From positions 1 through 47,934 of IMG/VR virus record IMGVR_UViG_3300033153_006421: a DNA stretch of 47,934 bases; one strand, 5' to 3'. Both the position numbers and the translations under genes were made by a program. A model generated the notes under the pieces. It saw only the letters and a program-made list of their open reading frames with translations, had not been told where the DNA came from and did no database searches. This document shows positions 38,806 to 46,412 of this stretch, piece after piece (positions within the stretch are counted from its first letter, which is position 1; every line of letters starts with the position of its first letter). The stretch comes from a virus.

Positions 38806-40605
38806 ATGTTCACAGACGCGAATCGCAAGGCCATCATCGGCGCCCACGTCGAACGGGCGAAGGTCGAGCACCTCGACTGGGACCGCTACCGCAGCTTCTA
38901 CACCTGCTCCCAGTGGGGGGACACGAACCCCGAGGGTGACGAGGTTTTCCTGGAAGGCGGTGCGCTCTTCGGCTTCGTGGACACCATGGTGGCGACCATC
39001 TGCCCACCGAACCCACAGGTCACGGTGGACTCGCGGCGGGAGGACGAGGACACGAGGATGGCGGCGCGCTACCGCGAGGCGCTCATCAACCAGTCGTTCG
39101 ACCGCGGGCGCATTCACGAGACGTGCTGGGAGATCGCGACGGACGCGAGCGTCTACCCCCGCGGGGTGGTCAAGGTGGTCTGGGACAAGGCGACCCGCCG
39201 TCCGAGCTACCTTCGGGTCGACCCCAGGCTTTTCTACTTCGATCAGACAGCCAGGCGCTGGGACTACATCCGCTACGCCATCGAGGCCACCCCGCTGACG
39301 ATGGCGGAGTTCCAAGCGAGGGTGAAGGCATCTCGCGGGAAGCACAAGAAGAAGAAGCTCTACGATCCCGACGTGGCGAAGAGGGCGCAGGGGTCGAACT
39401 ATCCGGAGTGGCTCCTCGACAAGCGAAAGCCGAACGAGGCGAACCAGAAGCTCCTCTCCGTGTTCAAGTGGGTCATCGTCTACGAGTTCTTCGACTTCAC
39501 GAACAACCGCATCTACCACATGCTCGAGGGCGTCGACGAGCCGCTCTTCGAGGGAGAGCTGCCGTACGTATTCGTGCCGAACCCCTTCCGGATCCTGACC
39601 TTCAACAGCAACATGGAGGACCTCGGCGGGATGGGCGACGCCCAGATCATCGAGGAGCCGCTCGGCCGCGCCAACGAGATGGACACCCTGGAGATCCGCT
39701 TCGCCCAGACGTCCATCCCCCACCCGGTCGTCGACGAGAATCAGATCGAGGACATCGAGAAGGCGATGGCCGACTACAGCAATCGCAACTCGCCGGGGGA
39801 CGTGTGGCGGTTGAAGTTGCGCCAGGACGCCCGGGTGAATGACGCGGTGGGCTGGACGCAAACAGCGGCCATGAGCCCGAACTGGAAGAGCATCCGGGAG
39901 CGCATCTCGGAGGACACGCTGTTTCGCCTGGGCATGCCCCAGTACCAGCGGGGCGTGGCGGGCACGAGCCGGGTGGCGACTGACCTGTCGCTCATCAACC
40001 AGGCGCTACAGACGCGCCAGGGGCGCCGCGGGCGCAAGCTCGACGACGTCATCCAGTTCATGGCGGAGTCGACGGTCGGACTCTACGAGGAGTTCCTGTC
40101 CACGGACACGACCCTGCCTGTCAGGATTGGGCGAAAGGAGTTCCTCAAGGTGGCGCGCGAACACCTCCTGGTCCGCGACCCCGAGAAGGCCGAGCAAGTC
40201 CTCAAAGATGGTGGGATGGTCGAGCCCCCGCTGGACGTGGACTACAAGGTCATTCCCTACAGTCCGGCCCTGAACAACAAGTCGGCCCAGCTCGGCCGGC
40301 TTACGCAATTCTTGGAGTTCCTGGTCCAGTCCCCTGATGTCGATGTGCGGAAGCTCTCGCTCAAGCTGCTGGACCTGCTCGACATGGAAGACATCGAGAT
40401 GGACGCGGCCACGAAGCAGCAGGCCACCCAGGCCCAAGCTGCCCAGGCGATGGCGATGCAGGGCCAGGGCACGCCCCCCAGCAACGACACGGTCGAGGGA
40501 GGGGCGCTGGCCGGCGACGCGACCGAGCAGGCACCGACGGGCGCCATGGGCGCCATGGAGGGCGGCGCAGGCCACCCGTTCCCCCAACCAGCGAACATGG
40601 GATGA
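38806..40605 (+). CDS. portal protein
   Basis: A 599-residue head-tail connector typical of podoviruses. It follows TerL by 3 nt with an AGGAGATAGGGC leader. N-terminal helical region, wing and stem segments (FGFVDTMVATICPPNPQVTV; FAQTSIPHPVVDENQIEDIE) and a Gln/Ala/Met-rich C-terminal tail. Twelve copies should form the channel through which DNA enters. Confidence 0.85.
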   Translation: MFTDANRKAIIGAHVERAKVEHLDWDRYRSFYTCSQWGDTNPEGDEVFLEGGALFGFVDTMVATICPPNPQVTVDSRREDEDTRMAARYREALINQSFDRGRIHETCWEIATDASVYPRGVVKVVWDKATRRPSYLRVDPRLFYFDQTARRWDYIRYAIEATPLTMAEFQARVKASRGKHKKKKLYDPDVAKRAQGSNYPEWLLDKRKPNEANQKLLSVFKWVIVYEFFDFTNNRIYHMLEGVDEPLFEGELPYVFVPNPFRILTFNSNMEDLGGMGDAQIIEEPLGRANEMDTLEIRFAQTSIPHPVVDENQIEDIEKAMADYSNRNSPGDVWRLKLRQDARVNDAVGWTQTAAMSPNWKSIRERISEDTLFRLGMPQYQRGVAGTSRVATDLSLINQALQTRQGRRGRKLDDVIQFMAESTVGLYEEFLSTDTTLPVRIGRKEFLKVAREHLLVRDPEKAEQVLKDGGMVEPPLDVDYKVIPYSPALNNKSAQLGRLTQFLEFLVQSPDVDVRKLSLKLLDLLDMEDIEMDAATKQQATQAQAAQAMAMQGQGTPPSNDTVEGGALAGDATEQAPTGAMGAMEGGAGHPFPQPANMG

Positions 40606-40609
40606 TGTG

Positions 40610-41080
40610 ATGCCCAAGCAATCCAGAGACGACACCTACAAGTCCTACGCCAAAATGGCGATGCCGTCAGCGGCGAAGGGACCGACAGACCACGACAAGG
40701 AGATGGCGCAGACGCAGACGGGCTACCTCCGCACCGGCATCTCCGAGGAGAAAGGGAGGCAGACGCAAGTGGTCCCGATGAGCCGGAAGCACAGCGAGAT
40801 GCTCGCCCGCCTGCGCGCTGACCCAGCATACGACGACGAATTTTCCAAGACGTGGAAATCGCTCCTGGAGAGCCGGGAGGGAGAGGCGCCGGGAACGGAG
40901 GACACGTTCGATGCCATGGAGAGGCGGCGAACAGCAACGTGGTCGACCGAGACAGGCGGCGAGATGACCGAGGACGACATCCGCAGCCTGGCGCGGGCCG
41001 AGGCGCGGTCGGCGCTGTTTGCGGAGAAGCGGCGCCAGTGGAAGAAGGCGAACCGTCCCGCCGAGGCGGGGGAGGAGTAG
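40610..41080 (+). CDS. hypothetical head-region protein
   Basis: A 156-residue charged, helical protein (MPKQSRDDTYKSYAKMAMPS; ARAEARSALFAEKRRQWKKA). The start at 40610 is the first ATG after the portal stop; the long upstream frame overlaps the portal gene and is a shadow. No family recognised; between portal and scaffold genes it may act in head assembly. Confidence 0.6.
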   Translation: MPKQSRDDTYKSYAKMAMPSAAKGPTDHDKEMAQTQTGYLRTGISEEKGRQTQVVPMSRKHSEMLARLRADPAYDDEFSKTWKSLLESREGEAPGTEDTFDAMERRRTATWSTETGGEMTEDDIRSLARAEARSALFAEKRRQWKKANRPAEAGEE

Positions 41081-41509
41081 ATGCCGCTCTACGATCTCTA
41101 CTGTGACAACTGCGGCACGCTGGATGATGTGCTCTGCTCCCACGAGGAGAGCACGACCTGCCCCGAGTGCGGTGATGTCGCCGAGCGGTTGCCGTCCATC
41201 CAGCATGCCCAGGGCATCATCTGGTCGAATCAGGAGTCCTCGTCGATGTTGGGACGCACGTTCGAGACGAACCAGCAGAAGCGCGACTACCTCGCCTCGA
41301 ATCCCCGCATCGTCGAGTTCACCAAGGGCGACGCTACCGATCGGCGCATCGGAGATAAGATCAAGAACCGGGAGCACACGGTCGCCCGGGGACACGGCCA
41401 CAGCTCTCCACAGGAATGGAAGCAGCACATGGCTCTCATGAAAGAAGATCCCCAGAGCCGGCCGGCAGCCGCCAAACAGAAGCGCAAGGCGTTCGACTTG
41501 CCCGGCTAA
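41081..41509 (+). CDS. FmdB-type zinc-ribbon protein
   Basis: A 142-residue protein. MPLYDLYCDNCGTLDDVLCS and TTCPECGDVAERLP form the FmdB-like zinc ribbon (two CxxC pairs) common in phage head clusters. The rest is charged and helical. GGAGGAG lies directly upstream. Role in the virion or in regulation is not established for this family. Confidence 0.75.
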   Translation: MPLYDLYCDNCGTLDDVLCSHEESTTCPECGDVAERLPSIQHAQGIIWSNQESSSMLGRTFETNQQKRDYLASNPRIVEFTKGDATDRRIGDKIKNREHTVARGHGHSSPQEWKQHMALMKEDPQSRPAAAKQKRKAFDLPG

Positions 41510-41525
41510 ATAGCGCTTCGCTATT
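41509..41525 (+). terminator. hairpin after the FmdB-type gene
   Basis: AATAGCG and CGCTATT form a perfect 7-bp stem around CTT, starting at the stop codon and followed by CCATTT. It lies in the 78-nt gap before the scaffold pair. It could be a weak terminator or processing site, separating portal expression from the abundant scaffold and capsid messages. Confidence 0.45.
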
Positions 41526-41587
41526 CCATTTACAGAGCAAATACGCTACATTGACCCAGAACACCCACTTCCAGCAGGACACTCACC

Positions 41588-41908
41588 ATGGACTATGACA
41601 CCATGTCCACAGAAGAGCTGGAAGTCGCACTCGAAGAGAGGCTCAACACCATGATGGCTCCAGAAGACAAGAAGGGACTCGCCGAGTACATCCAGATGGC
41701 GATCGACGACGGCAAGTCCGGCGAGGACATCGCCCAGATGCTTCGCGATGAAGGCTACGTCGTCGAGCCCGAAGCCGAGCCAGGCCCCGCCGAGGAGCCC
41801 ACCGAAGACGAAGAGCCCGAGGACAAGGGTGACTACGCAGGCATGTCCAAGGACGATGCCTACAGCAAGACCGCCGAGCGCCTGATGGGCGGTGGAAAGA
41901 ATGCCTGA
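41588..41908 (+). CDS. small acidic protein with scaffold-like C-terminal tail
   Basis: A 106-residue protein. Helical N-terminus (MDYDTMSTEELEVALEERLN), acidic Pro/Glu linker (about 62-84), then a C-terminal helix GMSKDDAYSKTAERLMGG. That tail matches the last residues of the next protein (DMSREDAYKSVASRLVK). It may be a second scaffold subunit or a modulator that binds the same capsid-protein surface. Overlaps the scaffold gene by 8 nt. Confidence 0.6.
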   Translation: MDYDTMSTEELEVALEERLNTMMAPEDKKGLAEYIQMAIDDGKSGEDIAQMLRDEGYVVEPEAEPGPAEEPTEDEEPEDKGDYAGMSKDDAYSKTAERLMGGGKNA

Positions 41909-42794
41909 TGAAGTGACCAGCCCGGCGCCCGCCGTTGAAACCGGATCATCCTCCCCGGAGGGTGGCACCCCGGCCGATACCAGCGAAGTCGTGGAGTCGC
42001 ACGAGACGCCAACAACCGCACAGGAGGAGGCCAGCACAAGCCCCGACACTCCCGCGTCGTGGAGTCACACAGACTGGGACGAGACCTTCGACACCCTCCC
42101 GGACAATGTCCGGAGCGTCGTCGAGCAGCGCGCTACCGAGAAAGAGAAGAACCTGGAGGCCGGGTACACGCCCAAGCTCCAAGCCCTCTCCGAGGATCGC
42201 AAGACCTTCGACACGGAACGCGAAGCGTGGGCGGCGAAAGAAGCCGACTACGCCCTGCTCAAGGCGTTGATGGATGGTGACGAGGATCCCCGGGTCGCGA
42301 CTCTCACGCAGGACAGGGACGAGTGGAAGACGAAAGCTGAGACAGGAGAGGCGACCTGGAAGGCCAAGTACGAGGAGTCCGAATCCGCGTACAAGGCCCT
42401 GCAGGACAAGCAGGACCGCACAGCTGTCGAGCAGTTCAAGGCGAAACATCCTGACCTGGTCAAGGACACCAAGTCCGACCAGTACAAGCGCTGGGGCGAC
42501 TACGTCGACCAGGGCTGGAGCATGGACAACGCCGCCGAGCTGGTCACGCTGACGCCCGAAGCCGCTGCAAAGGCTCACGCCTATGCGGTCGAGGGCGTGC
42601 CCCAAGGCAAGGCCCTGCACTTCGCCAAGCTCGAGACCAGCGCCCCGTCAGCCCCTCGCACACCTCGTCCTGCCGCAGGGATCACGTCGGGAGCGGGTGG
42701 TGGTTCAAGAACTGCCGGTCGTCCGATCAACAACCTCAAGGACATGAGCAGGGAAGACGCCTACAAATCCGTGGCCTCGCGCCTGGTGAAGTAG
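41901..42794 (+). CDS. scaffolding protein
   Basis: A 297-residue acidic protein before the capsid gene: disordered Ser/Thr/Pro/Glu N-terminus (1-55), long coiled coil (about 75-185), and a basic C-terminal region (PRTPRPAAG) ending in a helix with two Lys/Arg-flanked turns, as in scaffold tails that bind coat protein. The ATG at 41901 overlaps the preceding stop. Confidence 0.75.
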   Translation: MPDEVTSPAPAVETGSSSPEGGTPADTSEVVESHETPTTAQEEASTSPDTPASWSHTDWDETFDTLPDNVRSVVEQRATEKEKNLEAGYTPKLQALSEDRKTFDTEREAWAAKEADYALLKALMDGDEDPRVATLTQDRDEWKTKAETGEATWKAKYEESESAYKALQDKQDRTAVEQFKAKHPDLVKDTKSDQYKRWGDYVDQGWSMDNAAELVTLTPEAAAKAHAYAVEGVPQGKALHFAKLETSAPSAPRTPRPAAGITSGAGGGSRTAGRPINNLKDMSREDAYKSVASRLVK

Positions 42795-42816
42795 CCCCTG
42801 CCGCAAGGACATCGAC

Positions 42817-43896
42817 ATGCCCGTTCGCAATGACATCCTCCTCACCGCAACCGAGGACCTCCTCCCCGACGTCCTGCAGGACCTCTTCATCGACGGCCAC
42901 CCGGCGATGGAACGGATCTGGAACGACCTTGACACCCGCCAGTCCGGCGGCGAATACGCCGCCTTCGACGTGGTGACCGACGGTCCCGGCGATGCCACCC
43001 AGATCACCGGTGGCACCGAAGCCTATACCTACGGCATCCGGAACATCGTCGAGCAGGGCCGGGTCTACATCCCGGAAATCGTGTACGCCTACGCGGTGCT
43101 CGGCAAGGATCTGCGCCGCAACAAGGGGCCGAACGCCCTGGTCAAGCTGGTCAAGAAGTACCCCGAGAAGGCCCTGCTGCACCTCAAGCAAGAGGTCGCT
43201 CGCCAGTTCATCACCGGCACGGCGAACATCAACGGCCTGGGCGGCGTCACCACAGTCAACGGGGACAGCACGTTCAGCCCCGACGGGACCGCGCTCAACG
43301 GCGTTTTCGACTTCACGACCCAGGCTCTGCAGGCCGACACGGTCTTCAACCTGCCCAAGGAAGGGGCGGCTGCCGGCGTCACCGGTTGGTACAACCAGTA
43401 CGGCACCGTCGCGAGCTTCGCCACGAACGGCAAGCGCGTGATGCGCGACGTCTACAACCAGTGCAAGATCCGCGGTGGCGCCTACGGCAACCCGGACATC
43501 GGCCTGTGCGACTCGGCGTCGTTCAACAACTACTACGACTCCCTGGATGACCAGGTCCGCTACGCCATCAAGACCAAGGGCGAGGAGGGCTCGGACGCGG
43601 TCGAAGGGCTGATGTTCCACCAGCTCCAGCTCTGGGTGGAGTCCGTCATCGACGACGAGCTCGCCGGGCAGTTCGCCGGCCACAGCGGCATCATGCAGTT
43701 CTTCAACACCGCGACCTGGCACATGCTGACGCTCGGCGAGGACGACAACGAGGAGACCAAGGGGCTCTTCTCGGTCCGCACCGTCGGCCAGCTCCAGGGT
43801 CGGGATGCCTTCGGCCACGAGCTCGTGCTCGCGATGCAGCCCTACTGCGACTTCCTCAAGGCCAACGGTCTCATCGAGGGCACGGCCACTCCGTAG
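42817..43896 (+). CDS. major capsid protein (HK97 fold)
   Basis: A 359-residue protein directly after the scaffold gene. An N-arm (MPVRNDILLTATEDLLPDVL) is followed by an E-loop-like segment (GDATQITGGTEAYTYGIRNI) and P/A-domain features. AAGGAC precedes the ATG. Its own hairpin (CCCC/GGGG, 43898-43911) follows the stop. No delta-domain or protease is visible, so maturation likely relies on scaffold release. Confidence 0.8.
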   Translation: MPVRNDILLTATEDLLPDVLQDLFIDGHPAMERIWNDLDTRQSGGEYAAFDVVTDGPGDATQITGGTEAYTYGIRNIVEQGRVYIPEIVYAYAVLGKDLRRNKGPNALVKLVKKYPEKALLHLKQEVARQFITGTANINGLGGVTTVNGDSTFSPDGTALNGVFDFTTQALQADTVFNLPKEGAAAGVTGWYNQYGTVASFATNGKRVMRDVYNQCKIRGGAYGNPDIGLCDSASFNNYYDSLDDQVRYAIKTKGEEGSDAVEGLMFHQLQLWVESVIDDELAGQFAGHSGIMQFFNTATWHMLTLGEDDNEETKGLFSVRTVGQLQGRDAFGHELVLAMQPYCDFLKANGLIEGTATP

Positions 43897-43965
43897 CCCC
43901 TGTAGCGGGGCCTCGAGAACGGGGCTCCGCAACCTCTACTCCCTACTTCTTCGAGGAACGAAACC

Positions 43966-44484
43966 ATGCACGCAGCCGATGTCATCATCGACGTCACGGC
44001 GGTCGACGCCGTCGCCATGTACCCCCTGGGGCAGCTCTACTCCGCCCCCGCTCGCAGTATCTCCAACGGCGCCTACGAGGTGCCTGCCGCCGACACCGGC
44101 CCCCGCACGTGGCGGTACGTCGAGCTGGTCTCCGGGACTTCCTTCGCGATCGGCGATGTCGTCACCCGGGCGGACGGCTCCCCGACGTACGAGGACTGTG
44201 CCCTCGCCCCGGTCGACTCCCCGACGATTCGCACCGTCGGTGTCCTGCAGCACGCCGCGGACGCCTCCGTGGCTGCCGTCTTCTCCTGGGTCCTCAAGGA
44301 GGGCGTCGGCGAGGTCCTGGCGGACACGGGCGGCTACACCGCGGACACGGCTCTCGTGGTCGGTGACGCCGTGGCCGGCCGCGCGGACGATGTCGCAGCG
44401 GTGACCGACCACGCCTTCGCCTTCGCGACCGAGGCGGCAGCCGCCACGGCGCTCGGCACCTGCATGATCAACTGCCCCGGATAG
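43966..44484 (+). CDS. putative head decoration protein
   Basis: A 172-residue Ala/Val/Thr-rich beta protein after the capsid gene, with repeated turns (SFAIGDVVTRADGSP; TALVVGDAVAGRADDVA) like small decoration or stabilisation proteins. GAGGAACG upstream. No firm family. Confidence 0.55.
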   Translation: MHAADVIIDVTAVDAVAMYPLGQLYSAPARSISNGAYEVPAADTGPRTWRYVELVSGTSFAIGDVVTRADGSPTYEDCALAPVDSPTIRTVGVLQHAADASVAAVFSWVLKEGVGEVLADTGGYTADTALVVGDAVAGRADDVAAVTDHAFAFATEAAAATALGTCMINCPG

Positions 44485-44487
44485 GTC

Positions 44488-45927
44488 ATGAACCTCGGCG
44501 ATGTTCGTCAGCGTGTTCTGGAGCAGGTCGACTGGCAGCCAACCCAGTCGCCTGACTTCGTCGCGCTGGCGAACCGCTTGATCAACCGGGCGTACCAAAC
44601 GCTCGGGCGTGAGGCTCCGTACCTCTTCTGGGAGGAGCGTTTCACGATCTACACGCAGCCGGACGTGAGCTCGGTAGCGGGGGTCCTGACGGACAGGCTC
44701 GCCGTGCTCGGGACGGACAGGCTCGTGTTGCATCGTCCGACGGCCCCGGTCGGAGGCTCGACCTGGGACCTCAACGGAACCTGGGACGGGCGCATGATCG
44801 AGGTGACAGCCCCCAGCGGGCTCACCCTCCGTCGCCGCATCCGCGAGGTGTGGGTGGACATCGCCTCAGGTACGGAGCGCCTTTCCATCGACGAGGCATG
44901 GCCGAACCTGACCGACACGGACATGACGTACCGGATCTTCACCCCCGAGTACCATCTCCCTGGGCACGTCATCGAGCTGCGCGCTGCCAATCTGTATATC
45001 GACACGAACTTCCGTCTCGAGGTCGTCAACCGCGTAGACATGGAGCATTTCCAGCTGCTCGATTATCGCGGGAGGTACGTCGCCCGCCCGGAGACGCTCT
45101 ACAGGGGCTTTCCCTTCTCCATCCCGGCTCCGAACTACACCCCGGCCGTCGAGCTGGACAACAAGGCCGTGTGGGTCGCTGGAGACCCGGCGGGGCTGTT
45201 CGACTACCGCTTCACCTACTGCTGGGGGCGGCTGGACGCGAACGCGCGGGATCGCTACGGGCGGTTGAAGCCGCGGTGGGAGAGCCCGCCGTCGCCCATC
45301 TCGGCCAAGATCGCTGCCACCGACGGCAACCCTGTGATCGTCGGCACGCTGCCGGATATCGACTACATCCAGCACTTCGGCCCCGCGACCTCGGCTCGGG
45401 ACAGCCGCTCCGGCTACTACATCCGGGTCTACGCCCGGCGCTACACGCAGGAGACGGGCTCGTCCCCGAACTTGGAGACCCCGGAGGTGTTCTACCTCCT
45501 CACAGAAGAGCCGGCCGACGCGGGGTTCTTCACCCATGACGGGTCGCAGACGCTCGACTACACGCAGCGCTGCTTGGACAACAACAGCTACCAGTCCGTC
45601 GCGCTCTACCCGTGCCCAGACCAGCGATATGAGGTGGACTGCAGGGTGCTCCGGGCGCCCCTCCCCTTGGTCAATGACTCCGACGCCCCGCTGCTACACG
45701 CCGACTGCGCGGATGCGCTGATCTACGGGACGCTGCGGCTGCTCCATCGCCACAACGGCAACGACGCCAACGCGCTGGACGCGAAGGCGGAATACGACAC
45801 CGTGCTCCGGGACATGCAGAAGAAGTACGGAATGATCAGCTACTACCAGGCCCGCCAGAACACAGCGCGCGTACGGCGAAGCCGCAGCGCCCGCGTGTCG
45901 AAGGTCGGGCAGCTCACGGAGCTTTGA
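44488..45927 (+). CDS. head-tail adaptor (T7 gp11 / P22 gp4-like)
   Basis: A 479-residue protein. MNLGDVRQRVLEQVDWQPTQ and ANRLINRAYQTLGREAPYL at the N-terminus, and a C-terminal helical part (CADALIYGTLRLLHRHNGND..., EYDTVLRDMQKKYG), match podovirus adaptor proteins that dock under the portal. An inserted beta-rich middle (about 200-390) enlarges it compared with the roughly 200-residue usual size. Confidence 0.65.
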   Translation: MNLGDVRQRVLEQVDWQPTQSPDFVALANRLINRAYQTLGREAPYLFWEERFTIYTQPDVSSVAGVLTDRLAVLGTDRLVLHRPTAPVGGSTWDLNGTWDGRMIEVTAPSGLTLRRRIREVWVDIASGTERLSIDEAWPNLTDTDMTYRIFTPEYHLPGHVIELRAANLYIDTNFRLEVVNRVDMEHFQLLDYRGRYVARPETLYRGFPFSIPAPNYTPAVELDNKAVWVAGDPAGLFDYRFTYCWGRLDANARDRYGRLKPRWESPPSPISAKIAATDGNPVIVGTLPDIDYIQHFGPATSARDSRSGYYIRVYARRYTQETGSSPNLETPEVFYLLTEEPADAGFFTHDGSQTLDYTQRCLDNNSYQSVALYPCPDQRYEVDCRVLRAPLPLVNDSDAPLLHADCADALIYGTLRLLHRHNGNDANALDAKAEYDTVLRDMQKKYGMISYYQARQNTARVRRSRSARVSKVGQLTEL

Positions 45928-46400
45928 TGAAACGGAAAGAAAAGCAGCTCGACGCCATCGATCACAACGTCTTGCTCTACGAGAGGGAGGTCGACGGCGA
46001 GACGCAGTTCATGACCGTCACCGCGGGCGTCCATGACAAAAAGTCAGGGAACTGGCAGGTGTGGGTGCAGGATCCCGTGTCGGGAATCGGTCGGCAGACG
46101 CGTAAGCAGAACGAGATGGGCGCGTGGAAGCCCATCCGCATCGTGCGCTGGGACGACATCCCCGAGATGGTGCAGAACGAGGTGCTCCCGCGCCTCAAGA
46201 TCGGGCCGAAGCTCGACGCCATGCGCGAAGAGATCGCCGAGCTGCGCTCGAAGGTCGAGGACCTGACCACGCTGGTGACCGGCCTGCTCGAGGGGGATGC
46301 CCAAGCACCCCCCACCAAGGCGGGTTTCCCCTGCGGCGAGTGCGATTTCGTGGCGGCCTCGAAGGCCGGACTGACGGCGCACGGGCGGAAGCACAAGTAG
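45927..46400 (+). CDS. virion-region protein ending in a C2H2 zinc finger
   Basis: A 157-residue protein: beta-rich N-terminus, helical middle with a coiled coil (LDAMREEIAELRSKVEDLTT), then FPCGECDFVAASKAGLTAHG. C136, C139, H152 and H156 form C-x2-C-x12-H-x3-H with Leu149 three before the first His, the classical C2H2 plan. Such fingers are rare in phages but known in small phage proteins. The ATG overlaps the adaptor stop (TGATG) after GGAG. DNA binding during head completion is a possible role. Confidence 0.65.
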   Translation: MKRKEKQLDAIDHNVLLYEREVDGETQFMTVTAGVHDKKSGNWQVWVQDPVSGIGRQTRKQNEMGAWKPIRIVRWDDIPEMVQNEVLPRLKIGPKLDAMREEIAELRSKVEDLTTLVTGLLEGDAQAPPTKAGFPCGECDFVAASKAGLTAHGRKHK

Positions 46401-46412
46401 AGGTGAGGTACC

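Noticed and set aside
37621-39861. 746-codon minus-strand frame opposite terminase and portal
   Set aside because: Antisense to two firmly identified genes; no ribosome-binding site or domain.
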